Shown: positions 28,645 through 39,000 of the stretch, piece by piece
Numbering within the stretch: position 1 is the first letter of the stretch
Layout of the letters: every line of letters begins with the position of its first letter
NCBI GenBank assembly: GCA_040285745.1
Contig: JAUFOR010000004.1
Coordinates: 1,178,001 to 1,242,000 of the forward strand
DNA from: Barthelona sp. PCE
Taxonomy: Eukaryota; Metamonada: BaSk clade
DNA length: 64,000 bases
Direction of reading: 5' to 3'
The notes under the pieces: generated by a model
Seen by the model: the letters and a program-made list of their open reading frames with translations, nothing else
Told to the model about the DNA's origin: nothing
The model's database searches: none
Translations under genes and position numbers: made by a program

Positions 28645-30558
28645 ATGAGCTGTGTTACAGAATCACCGGGCCCCACTTTGTTTGAACCTGATTTTTCTGG
28701 TCTCTTCATGCAAAAAAGTATTATTGATGATGTAGAACAAGCTGATGCTATAGCAATGGTACCAAAGCGTACCAAAGCGCACATTGAGCTCGAAAACAGC
28801 CAATATGTTTATCCTGTCTGTGGTACCGACAAGTTTATGGGGGTTAGCACTGTTTACGTTAATGAACAGGAATACAACCTCGTGTGCCACATTTATACCA
28901 GGAACAATAAGTCTGAATACAATTTATCAAAGACAGTAACCGTCAAATGTCCTTTTGAGATGTACCCTCACGTTAAACCCTTGTTAGTGTGTTCAGATAC
29001 TTATATTCTTTGCCACAACCATTTGAAAACATACTATTGCAATATAGAGGGTTCTATTGGAACTGAAGATGTAATCATTATGACAGAATTACTGGAAGGA
29101 AAGGGAGCTCCTTTTTATTGTGACAAGTCTTTCTATTTCCAGGAGCGGATTGTTACTGTCGATGATAATGGTGTTGAGGATATATTCGAGTCTGATGATA
29201 TGAAGTTTCCAAAAAGTGAAATGTGGAGCATCCATCCATTTACCAATTTCAATGCTTCTTTGTATATGAAAAGAGGTAGTTCTGGGTTTGACGCCCTGCT
29301 CATCGTTCCTATGATGGAGGTTGATGCAACTCAAGTCATCAATGTATTGAGCACATTTTCAAACATTTCCATGTCTTTTAGTGAAACACAAACTTTGTAT
29401 TCAAAGAATCAAAAATTCACAAATCTCGTCCTATTGAATCTCTCTGTTGATAATGGAGTGCTTTCTTTCATTAACGGTGATCAACTGATACATGTCAGTC
29501 CCACTGCTTTGAAAGTACTTCCCATTTTCCCAACTGTGGATATGTACGCCTTCCCAATGATTCCATTTGCATCCACAGCAAAAGTAGATCTCAGAAAGGT
29601 ATCTTATATCAAGAACGGTTGTTGTTACTATTGCAAGATGGAATTTGTTCCACTTTCTGGTCATTTACCCATCATTGGTAGAATATGTTCAGCCCAAGCT
29701 ACCAAAAATATGCTCATATTCCAGAACAAATATTTTGGTACAACATTCGTTAACACAAAAACAAACACTGTCCATACTTTGTTAGGACCTGAGTATGCTG
29801 TAGATTATATGGTTAAAGTTGTTGATGATGTATTATGTGTTCCAACTAAAGAAAAAGTGATTTTGTTAAAGTTTGATGAAGAAGGAATACCTACTGTTTT
29901 GGATTACCTTAAAAAGGGTAGTTTTCTGCTTGGAATGACATTAGAAGATGTTTTAATGTATAAGAATGGGAATCAAATATTTAAAAAAGCTATTGGAGGT
30001 GATGAAGTTGAACTAGAACCGTTTACTGATAAATATTTTCGTAGATTAGGCAATTCTAAGCTTGGAAATTTTTTTGTTGAATTTGATGGTCAAGTGTATC
30101 AGGTTGAACTTAATAATAATCGTTTTGATCTGTCATTAATTAATTGGGAACCAAGACTTATTAATGGAATGTATTCATTTTGCGAAAGTATTGATCATTT
30201 TAAATCAATTAAATCGAATGCACTTAAGAAGTTTAATTTTGCTGATATTAATTACTGTTGTTGGGTTAATGAATGTATTTTTATGACTGACGATGGTTTC
30301 TTTATTGTCAATTCAGACAGGGAAATTGAACTGATCTATGGTTTTGATGATGATTTTTATTTAGATGTTGGTTTATCAAAATTACGATATCATGTCGAAT
30401 ATAATGTAGTACAGATAACCAGATTTATGAAGAAAGGTAAATTATGTATCATAACTTTTGATTTTGAAGATTATGAGTTAAATGGTAAAGCTTCACACGG
30501 AACAAATATTATTAACTTGTTTCACAAATCTATTAGTTCAATTAATTTTTCTGAATAG
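28645..30558 (+). CDS. Hypothetical protein, predicted beta-propeller (637 aa)
   Basis: The open frame begins 18 bases earlier with TTG; the first ATG (MSCVTESPGP) is at 28645. The protein is beta-strand rich with recurring blade-like units (KPLLVCSDTYILCHNHLKTY, DVLCVPTKEKVILLKFDEEG, CIFMTDDGFFIVNSDREIEL). No signal peptide, TM helix or catalytic motif. The layout matches the divergent neighbour 26674-28578 and the 39983-42145 gene. I recognise no family; a cytosolic propeller scaffold is a guess. Confidence 0.55.
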   Translation: MSCVTESPGPTLFEPDFSGLFMQKSIIDDVEQADAIAMVPKRTKAHIELENSQYVYPVCGTDKFMGVSTVYVNEQEYNLVCHIYTRNNKSEYNLSKTVTVKCPFEMYPHVKPLLVCSDTYILCHNHLKTYYCNIEGSIGTEDVIIMTELLEGKGAPFYCDKSFYFQERIVTVDDNGVEDIFESDDMKFPKSEMWSIHPFTNFNASLYMKRGSSGFDALLIVPMMEVDATQVINVLSTFSNISMSFSETQTLYSKNQKFTNLVLLNLSVDNGVLSFINGDQLIHVSPTALKVLPIFPTVDMYAFPMIPFASTAKVDLRKVSYIKNGCCYYCKMEFVPLSGHLPIIGRICSAQATKNMLIFQNKYFGTTFVNTKTNTVHTLLGPEYAVDYMVKVVDDVLCVPTKEKVILLKFDEEGIPTVLDYLKKGSFLLGMTLEDVLMYKNGNQIFKKAIGGDEVELEPFTDKYFRRLGNSKLGNFFVEFDGQVYQVELNNNRFDLSLINWEPRLINGMYSFCESIDHFKSIKSNALKKFNFADINYCCWVNECIFMTDDGFFIVNSDREIELIYGFDDDFYLDVGLSKLRYHVEYNVVQITRFMKKGKLCIITFDFEDYELNGKASHGTNIINLFHKSISSINFSE

Positions 30559-31005
30559 ATGCATGTTAGCTAAAACAAAATATACACATTAACTGTTACT
30601 CCAAAAAATTACTAGAAGATAATGTTGCATGTTAAGTTTTAAAAATGCTTACTAAGATCACTGTACCTATAAAAAGGTGATAATCGAAATATAAATGTCA
30701 AAAATATTTGCGTATATTTGAGAAAGGACCAGTTCCTGGCCCTGATCAGGACGATCCTGTAATTGATTTTGAACAGAGAATGGAATAGAACGTATGCGGG
30801 TGTATTTCAATTTCTCACCATTTTAAGGTTTCCTATTTATTTTATTGTATTATTTAGTAATTGAAATACTACTATTTTTCAGATGTATGGACTTCCAAAC
30901 TCTGAAGAAGGTACTTGTTTGCGGCACCATATCCGAACTTAGATCTGTAAAAATCTTATTACTCTACCTGTTAACATATGAGGGAAGAAAATCTCATTTA
31001 TTGCA
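30559..31005. other. 447-bp gap with a GC-richer hairpin block
   Basis: Mostly AT-rich. A GC-richer block at ~30720-30790 can fold into two adjacent hairpins (see separate entry) and is also open for ~35 codons in one frame that lacks a start ATG (phrase FEKGPVPGPDQDDPVIDF, ending at TAG 30786-30788). An initiator-like TTTCTCACC lies at 30811-30819. It is followed by ATGs at 30883 and 30887 after a CTATTTTTCAG that resembles a 3' splice site, but only tiny frames follow. It may hold a small intron-bearing gene, an RNA gene, or decayed sequence. Confidence 0.35.
30725..30759 (+). ncRNA. Candidate structured RNA element: two adjacent hairpins
   Basis: Positions 30725-30732 (AGGACCAG) pair with 30736-30743 (CTGGCCCT) with one A/C mismatch and a 3-base loop. 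Positions 30747-30751 (CAGGA) pair with 30755-30759 (TCCTG) around a 3-base loop. Between them CCTGATCAGG is a perfect 10-bp palindrome that offers an alternative fold. No known RNA family motif is recognised, and a short coding exon is the alternative. Confidence 0.2.
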
Positions 31006-34000
31006 TCATTGGAACTCTTTCATTCTATTTTTAACTTGTGTGAGAGTCACACGCTGTATGTCCTGAACCTGACAACGTCCACGGTGACCGCATCTCGCAG
31101 AAAGGCAAACAAAACAAAAACTGCGACTGCATGTGGGACACTTCATGCTCTTGCAACCGCTACGATGCTCTACAGGAGTTAAGCAGTTCGGGCAAACACG
31201 CACAGATGGCACCCCATCAATTCGATTGAAATCGATGGTTTTGCGTGGTGCATTTTGAAGACGGTTGTTGAGATCGTCAACATCATCCTGCGTCCATTGC
31301 GAAAGTCGCTGTGTGATGAGCAACTTGAACTCCTTGGGCAGGATACCGCGAATAGCTAGTGGTAGTCCTTCGCGGATACGCAATATGTTGTTGGGCAATC
31401 TTAGAGAGTGATCACAGAGAGCGACAGTAGGTAGCATAGTGTCGTCGAGCTGTAGAATGACGGTGAATGAGTGTAGTTCCGGTGAGCCATTTAACCAGTA
31501 AACGAACTGGAGAATGTCCATTGAGTTGAAACCTTGTAGAACTTCTGCTAGTGCATCACGCACGTTATTGGGTACCTTGTCATCATAGTTAAAGGTAGCA
31601 AGCACCTGCTCTGCGGTGAAACGAGGAGGTCCGCACATCATAGATTTGACTTCAGAGAAAGTGAGGGTGACGCCAAGCTGGGTAGTGAGTTCATGATCGT
31701 TAAACACTGCGTTAACCTTCTTTGACAGCTCCATCCATGGTTCGGAAACCATGACACGGGCGAGCTGCAGGAATTCATCAATGTTATTAGCAGTTACCAA
31801 CTTGTCCTCACCTCCGAAGAAGTTGAAGTTCAGACCCTCGTGATCCAGCATGTTAAGGATGTACGCCGATTCGGTTGGGAACACCTTGCCAAAGACTTTT
31901 CTATCAGAAAGCTTATCGTAATCTTCACTGAGTGCGTTTATCAAAAACTGACCAACCTGCAAGTCATCAATTGGTGATTGGAACACAAAGCAGCAGTACA
32001 AGAAGCCGCACATAGCTTTGGTTACATCATCTGATGTTTCGGTATTGAATTGAGGCAAAGAATGATGCTCAAAAATGTAATCAATGAATTGGGGAATTGA
32101 GAGTTGTTCCATACCGTATAATGTGATTGAGGCATCGAAGTATTCGGTTCCACTCATAAACGAGTTGATATCGCTGAACACAGTCACGAAAAATTCGTCA
32201 AAGGTCTGCTCCACTTGTTCAAACTTCATGGTGCTTCCCTCACGATCGTTATCGCGTAACAGAGCCTGCTTTGTGACAATAAACTGGTTGATCTGACGGC
32301 GGATGAGTGTGAGGCGGTCCTGAGCTGCGGGTACATTAGTGTGCCACTCATGACAGTTAAGCTCGTAAATGGACGGTCTTAGCTGAGGATCTTGGGCTTG
32401 GCAGCGCTGGATGATTTCAGAATGCATGCAGTCTTCAGGTAAAACAAGCTGAGCAACGTTTGTTCTGTCCTGTGCATAAATGCAGGCAACAGTTTTTCCC
32501 AGTGCATAAATATCGCTCAGTAAAGTGTGCGGTTGGCCATTCGAGACTTCTTGAGCCATATAACCAACCGTTCCAACCATAGTTTTGCTTCCAATAGTCT
32601 GTGAGTTATCAATGCTTACACCAAAGTCGCATAATTTCAACTTGGGGTTGGTTCCATCTTTGTTACAATAAACCAGGATGTTCTGTGGCTTTATATCACG
32701 CAGAATGATGCCCTTTGCGTGTATAGAGAAGATACACATCACAAGATGATGAGCAAGAGAGTTCTTCGTCTCCTGGTTAACATCAGGAAATGATTCAAGA
32801 TACTTCTCAAGATCGAACGGTGCACGCTCTAGCTCAATACACACAAACATCATGGTAGCAGTTCCACGTGACATCTTTGGTACAAACACTACGTTCTTAA
32901 GAGTTACTGTGCAAGGGTCTAGCTTGGTCAGAACGCGCAGTTCGCGTCTTACTGCCTTTATATTATCATCCAGACCGCGCTTCATCTTCTTTGAGACGCA
33001 AATACACTTGATGAACAGATCATCCGTATCGATCGTGCCATTATATAATCCAAAATCTTGAAGTCCACCATTCAAATAGCTGTCATAACTAATGATCTTT
33101 GGAATTGAAGGGAACCTTATATCTTTAAGATCCAACTCCTCAAGCGTCTTGGAAAGGTCAACTGCCAGTGCCAGTTCACATATTGTGTTTTTGAGCGTTT
33201 TGATGTTCTGGGTAACCAGATCAGTCAAACATCCCTTTGCTTTTTCAAAATTGACACATTCAGCTCCGCTGATCTCCGACGCATGGCGTTCCATTCTCTG
33301 TTGCATTGTGTAAAGTCGATCAAAATTCACTGGATGATCAAGAGAATCAAGCTCTTGCTCTTCCCGAGATTCCTCCAAATTCTTGACTATATCTTTGATC
33401 TGCTTGGAAGATTGCGTAAGTGTGTTGTGTTTGTCAATGAATAAAGTCATTACAACATGTGAATTTTTCAGATCAAGGTCTGAAAGCAAGTGAAATAGTT
33501 CAAACCTGGCATCTAAAAATCGTAACTCTTTAAGTTTTTCGGCAAAAGCCATCTCTTTAAGCACCTTTGCGATAGGAAACTGTGAAACATACTCGTCAAA
33601 GCGAGATGAAAAGGTTGAGGCTAGCGTTTCATTAATCTCAAACTCTACAATGATGTTTCTGAAATCCCTGACGTATGATATGGCCATTTCCAGTTCATCT
33701 AAGTGCTTCTCCATTGTCTGCACAGTTGGATCTGAAGATATCCAGTCCAAGAAAGACTGCGATGGAACATAGAGTTGTTGGATGACTTCTGCACATTCAT
33801 TGCTATACGCAATCAGTTCACTGAACTCCTTGTTGCCTGAATTGGGTACCAACTGACTTAATGCATCGAACTTAACCTTGATTTCGGAGAACTTCGCCTG
33901 TGTTTCCTTTTTTTGAGCAGAGAGTTTTTCTTGAAAAAATATTTTCTGTTCAGCAAGTTTGGAGCGAAGGTTAATGATATTCAAGTTAGCATCAATGAGA

Positions 34001-35199
34001 TTACTACTGTCATTATCACATCTTAAGCTTCGACGAAAATCAGATCCATCCCATTCCATCAACATACTTGTTCCATTCTCAAATGCTACGCTAAACACCG
34101 ATCCTGATTCTCCTTGAGCATTAACAATAACTTCATCAAAATCAAAATCTCGACATCGGCCTGATTTCGATACATGTGAAACATAGGATGTACAAAACAA
34201 TAGATAACCGTTTGGAACTTCAGAAATAAACATTTGAGGATTATAAGGAATGATTTCACCAGCTTTGACAATATAAGAACCTAATTGTGGGGTATCAATT
34301 TTGATAAAATGCTTATTAAAAACTGTAATTGTTGGTGTACTTCCAATATAGCATTTGGAAATAGTTGTAATATGCTTTTTTGACTGAATACAAAATATTT
34401 GTGAATGTCCACATTGCATATTGACTGAAAAATACTTTTCGTCATGTGAAATAAATATGGAGCGCTTTGAACCATTTGCTATGCAAAAGTACTTTTTTTT
34501 CGCGCTTCTGTTGAACACAACAATTCTATTTGAATCTCTTTCAGAAAGGACCATATACTGAGCAGAAATGTCACCTAGAAGCACTGTATTTCCTTCAAAC
34601 CATGGATATTTCTCTATAACTGAACCTGACATATTTAATACTTGATATGTTCTTAGATTACCACCGTGTGACACTGAACCAAGTATTCTAAATTGATCTT
34701 GATATTCAAAGAAATAGCTACCGTTTATCTTTCTTGGTAGACTCTGCAAATAGTGATCGTGATCGTATACACAGATTATGTCTTGGCCATCACTCTTAAT
34801 GAAAATATTTTCAGAATTAACCCAACATGCAGAACCATAACATTGGATGGTGGATAAGAGGTTTCCTGTTCTCAAATCATAGCTATAGTATCGATTGCCT
34901 GAGAGATATGCAAGGATTTGTCCATCCTTGCTCAGACAACCATGACGAAAATCAGACACTATGACTTGAAATATTGAATTGAATTCAGGAATATTGAAAA
35001 CTTTGATAATTTTTGAACGAGATTTAGAACTAGATTTAGAAGGATCTTCATGCAAAGTGGCCAGAACCTTTTCGTTCCTTGAAACCCAAAAGATATTTAA
35101 ATATTTCTCTGTTGCGAGAGTAATTGGTTCAAGACCACCAGATTCGTTTTGACGTATAATAGTCAACTTTCTGTCTTTATCAGCAAATATTTGTATCAT
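31006..35199 (-). CDS. Propeller / coiled-coil / protein kinase / HECT / RING2-like multidomain protein
   Basis: 1397 aa. Residues ~1-390 look like a WD40-type propeller; ~400-700 are helical/coiled coil. Kinase ~715-950: VSKKMK lysine, helix-C E753, LRDIKPQN (D835, K837, N840; H of HRD replaced by L), DFG at 858-860, and MAQEV for APE. Residues ~1000-1300 match a HECT domain: N-lobe FSEVKSMMCGPPRFTAEQVL (family L-I-C-G-x-x-x-I-D-x-x-x-L), C-lobe DILQFVYWLNGSPELHSFTV and LPTVALCDHSLRLP. These align without gaps to the family LPxAxTCFNxLxLP and place the catalytic Cys at C1262. The C-terminus (1331-1376) is RING2-like: CPNCLTPVEHRSGCKSMKC then CSRSFCFVC, where C1349 sits at the thioester-Cys position of RBR ligases. 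Predicted activity: protein phosphorylation and ubiquitin transfer. Start follows CAATATCTCTTGG. Confidence 0.78.
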   Translation of the reverse strand: MIQIFADKDRKLTIIRQNESGGLEPITLATEKYLNIFWVSRNEKVLATLHEDPSKSSSKSRSKIIKVFNIPEFNSIFQVIVSDFRHGCLSKDGQILAYLSGNRYYSYDLRTGNLLSTIQCYGSACWVNSENIFIKSDGQDIICVYDHDHYLQSLPRKINGSYFFEYQDQFRILGSVSHGGNLRTYQVLNMSGSVIEKYPWFEGNTVLLGDISAQYMVLSERDSNRIVVFNRSAKKKYFCIANGSKRSIFISHDEKYFSVNMQCGHSQIFCIQSKKHITTISKCYIGSTPTITVFNKHFIKIDTPQLGSYIVKAGEIIPYNPQMFISEVPNGYLLFCTSYVSHVSKSGRCRDFDFDEVIVNAQGESGSVFSVAFENGTSMLMEWDGSDFRRSLRCDNDSSNLIDANLNIINLRSKLAEQKIFFQEKLSAQKKETQAKFSEIKVKFDALSQLVPNSGNKEFSELIAYSNECAEVIQQLYVPSQSFLDWISSDPTVQTMEKHLDELEMAISYVRDFRNIIVEFEINETLASTFSSRFDEYVSQFPIAKVLKEMAFAEKLKELRFLDARFELFHLLSDLDLKNSHVVMTLFIDKHNTLTQSSKQIKDIVKNLEESREEQELDSLDHPVNFDRLYTMQQRMERHASEISGAECVNFEKAKGCLTDLVTQNIKTLKNTICELALAVDLSKTLEELDLKDIRFPSIPKIISYDSYLNGGLQDFGLYNGTIDTDDLFIKCICVSKKMKRGLDDNIKAVRRELRVLTKLDPCTVTLKNVVFVPKMSRGTATMMFVCIELERAPFDLEKYLESFPDVNQETKNSLAHHLVMCIFSIHAKGIILRDIKPQNILVYCNKDGTNPKLKLCDFGVSIDNSQTIGSKTMVGTVGYMAQEVSNGQPHTLLSDIYALGKTVACIYAQDRTNVAQLVLPEDCMHSEIIQRCQAQDPQLRPSIYELNCHEWHTNVPAAQDRLTLIRRQINQFIVTKQALLRDNDREGSTMKFEQVEQTFDEFFVTVFSDINSFMSGTEYFDASITLYGMEQLSIPQFIDYIFEHHSLPQFNTETSDDVTKAMCGFLYCCFVFQSPIDDLQVGQFLINALSEDYDKLSDRKVFGKVFPTESAYILNMLDHEGLNFNFFGGEDKLVTANNIDEFLQLARVMVSEPWMELSKKVNAVFNDHELTTQLGVTLTFSEVKSMMCGPPRFTAEQVLATFNYDDKVPNNVRDALAEVLQGFNSMDILQFVYWLNGSPELHSFTVILQLDDTMLPTVALCDHSLRLPNNILRIREGLPLAIRGILPKEFKLLITQRLSQWTQDDVDDLNNRLQNAPRKTIDFNRIDGVPSVRVCPNCLTPVEHRSGCKSMKCPTCSRSFCFVCLSARCGHRGRCQVQDIQRVTLTQVKNRMKEFQ

Positions 35200-35740
35200 G
35201 TCACCAAGAGATATTGTTTGTAATAAGTGGAAAAAAGAAAATTGAAAAAATCACAAATCTGTATTATTCCAGCATTTTTCATGCCTTACATGGTGTTATA
35301 TATGTATTTAATGTGATTTTTGTGATTATAATGTAAAATAATTGCCAAAAAAAAATACACTTTTCAATCAGCCATTTTTGCTTTCACTTTCAACAAACTG
35401 TGTTTAAAGTGTGCTCAAAAAGTAAAACTGCCATAAAATATAGTTCATTCTTTAAAATACTGTTAAAAAAATTTCTAACAGTGATTTGTGATTCATTCCT
35501 GTAAAAATAAGTAATAAATCAGAAATATGAGCCTTACAAACAAAGATTAAGCTAAAAAAGTATGCCTGAAATGCTGTAAAAATGTTATAAATTGTAGAGC
35601 AAGACTTCTCATTTCATAGTCCCAATCGAACGTTATTTAGGGATGTAATGAATAAAATCGTGATCATATTCTTATGCAAGCATACTGTATAAAACAATGA
35701 AAAAAGCTTATTTTAGACATGGAGCAAGCAGACTGTACAC
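35200..35740. other. AT-rich gene-free stretch with inverted repeats, left of the hAT element
   Basis: No credible reading frame. A 10-bp inverted repeat pairs AAAAATCACA (35246-35255) with TGTGATTTTT (35312-35321). A hairpin pairs ACTGTTA (35459-35465) with TAACAGT (35476-35482). The first part includes the 5' region of the kinase-HECT gene. These repeats may be remnants of an older element or just AT-rich folding. Confidence 0.35.
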
Positions 35741-35780
35741 TAGGGGGGTGGAAAGGTTAATGGCATGAGGAGACGGATCC
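35741..35780 (+). repeat. Left terminal inverted repeat of hAT element
   Basis: The inner 17 bases, catgaggagacggatcc (35764-35780), are identical to the reverse complement of 39869-39885. The outer 23 bases match at 14 positions. Confidence 0.8.
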
Positions 35781-36015
35781 AAGCTATTAACGTTGTCATT
35801 GTAAAAGCATAAAAGAAAAAAAATTTGGCAGTAGTTGGTTGGCAGCAGTTGTTCCGCTTTCTACTACCGAAATTTTCCAGTACAAATTTACAAACATATC
35901 GCAATATTAGAGTGCTCAGAAATACATGTGAAAGCTTTCATGTACCTTGTGAACCAGATACCCTACAATAAATCCACAAAAATGTTTCTCCATCATAAAA
36001 ATGAAAAAATTGAAA

Positions 36016-39000
36016 TTAGATAGTCTTCACTATTTCTTTCAGTTCATCATACGTAATCCTTGGGGCTGCAGAAGCTTCATTTAATAAAAACCAATTAAAA
36101 CGTATACGAGTTGATAATTTGGTTTGATTCTTGGAATGCAGTCTTTTTAACATAGAAAATCCACGCTCAACTCCAGAATTGCTGGCAGATGCACTGCTAT
36201 ATTGTTTAATTATAGCTCGGAAACCGGGTAAACCCTTCACAGATTCGTGGGTGTGGCCATGAACAAGTGCTGCACGAACATCTCTTTCTCTAATACCTGT
36301 ATCATTGAAATCGAACTCATCGGCCACCCTTTGAGCACTTAAAGGGGGCTCATGCACACTTTGGGCACTTGGAGATAGTTCACTCTCCATACGATTGGAA
36401 GCACTGCGACTAGGACTGAGAAAGCTTGTCGATAATGGTGGTAACACATTTGTTTGGGGTTCTACTTCTGGTGTATAGCGCATTACGACCTTCTTTCGAT
36501 CTTCATTGGATGGTGAAAAGTCTAAATAGTAATTGGTACAAAGAATCGAAATTATATACCCCACTAACCCTCTATACAACACAGGATCATAAAAATCTTT
36601 TGCCATATTAACATAAACGTGATCACTAATAAGATGTATTGCGGGATAATCACTTGCACAGCGCTTGAACTTGGTGGGTAAAAATGAAAAAACCATCATA
36701 CCTTTTAGTCTTACAAGTTCCCTGTCTGTAACCTTAACTAAACCTCCTCTGTTAATATTGGGTATCTTTGCATCAACATACAGTTGGTATAATTCTTCCT
36801 TCAAACAACTCTTTCTGGGTTTATCATTTGTGATATCTTTAACCTCCTTATTATGATCCTGGAGCTCAACAGTGCTTAAATCTGAGAGAAGAAAAGCCAC
36901 TAAAGGTTCGGGCATGATGAGGAATTTGCAAAAATAATGACGAACATACTCAAAAAGACCATCATGGTATATTGCAGCAAGGCTTGCTTCATTTTCTATC
37001 CTTAAATCTGAGCGCCACTTTCGCAATTCATGCAAAAGAATGGAGACTTGGAAATATGATTGTAAAACTGAAAAATCATTCTTACTGCTCATATGTTGAA
37101 TGAAGATCATACGAGAATAAGTAGAAAAATAATTCCTTGCCAATACCCACATATCAGGGCCCAGAGAAAATTCATGAGGCTGCTTATTCCCATCCTTCAT
37201 GGCCTCATAAAAAGGAGAAAGAAAATGCCGATAATGATCCTCGTCACAAACAGTATTATTGCTCTTTAACATCCGCTTAATCTCCAAATCACAACGAAGA
37301 AACACTTCAGTGATCTCAAAATGAGACATTGTTATTGCAAAATCATCAGGAATTGTTTCTGTTCCCTCAGGTAAAAATAGTATCTTTGGGATGTCCATGT
37401 ACAGTCCACCACACAATACATCATAAATCCATTCCGATGTATCCCAACGAACATTCGAAAGAGATATGGATCTTTCCGTTACTAAACACCAGACTGCATG
37501 GTATTTATAAAACACACGCATAGTATCAACTGTTAACAGCGTCTGTATCTTTGCAAAATTGGCGAGAGATTTCTGCTGATCATCCAACATTTTTGCATAT
37601 TTCTCTAAAGAAATCATGGCAAGATGATCAAGGAATTCAGTATAATGCTCAAGTACATTGAAACGATAGGCATCATTTGAAAGAGAGTTACTTAAGGTCA
37701 AATCAACGCCTAACAGGCAAGCATTGCGCTGACTTAACAAGTTTTCAAGGTGTTGACATTCGTGAAATGATGTATATGCAAAGGTAAACATGAGCTTATC
37801 GTCAGCAATCAAACCACCTTCAACCACATCACTGTCAGAATGAACAAATGACTCGATCCATTCTTCTGTTAAATTGTTGATAGTTGCACCAGACATATCA
37901 TCTGTAACACTCTCATTCTCTGCTGCAGGTTCAGAAAGTGCAAAGATTGGATGAGTTTCATGGAGAGAAACAACGCTGTTAAGTCGAGCAGCAGCAGAAC
38001 GTGAAATGGTACGGTTGGTGAATAAAATTGATAAATCTAGCTTCTTAAACAACCCTTCAACAAATGGATCTTGTGAAACTTGATCGATGATATCCATAGT
38101 GACAGTTTCATTGGAGACTCTCAACAAATTAAAACTATCTAAATAAGGACTGCTGAATTGATGCTGAATAGGATCAGGAAAGAACTCAAACCCATTGATT
38201 TTTGCCATAATCTTATTTAAAACAGGACAAATACATGGAACTCGTGATATTGACGAGCATGCATCACATATCTTTTGAAAGGCGAGCTGTTCTGGCGTGC
38301 CATCATCAGTTCCAACAAAAATCTTAACTTCAGAATCACCCATGTCAATAATAACATCTTCTAAGCACCAGCGATCCCTGTTTTTCCTCTCGATGATTGA
38401 ATATGACTGGATGATTTTGTATTTTTTAAGCCGAGACAAAAACTGTTCGCACAGATCCTGAGAACGCTTGTATTTCGCATCCTTGCAGATTTCAGGTACT
38501 TCAAAATTACGCACAGTGAAATCTGGGTAATCAAGAGGATTAATGACAACTTCAGTTGTGTGGGAAACAGTGAACTGGGTTTTAAATATATCAAAGATGA
38601 TAAACTTACCTTTTAAAGAATCCAAATATTGCTCTAGTGTGATTATTAAATGATTTTTTGTGTACATTTCCGTAGAGCTCTCCAAAAATGGATGCTCGAC
38701 CCAAACAAGTTCCAGATTGGTTGGTACCTTCAACATAATAAGTGCTTCTTCGTATCCATCGTTTGACAGATCAAATTCCATAAAAAGAGTTACGCTTTCT
38801 GAACTGTTTGCTGCTTGAACATAAGCAGAGTTAAAAATGGTTTCCAGAATGTAAGGGTGCACAACCTCACCGTAATATGTTGTGTAATTCCTGAAAGCCC
38901 TCTCAGAAGCTGCACTGTATTCAGATTTAATGCTTTTCAAACTTTTATCCATAGCATTAAATACAAATGGCAAAGCAAAGCCCCTAGCATCGTTAACCCT

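Noticed and set aside
30887-31066. Plus-strand frame overlapping the 3' end of the kinase-HECT gene
   Set aside because: It overlaps strongly coding sequence on the other strand; the unique part is too short to judge.
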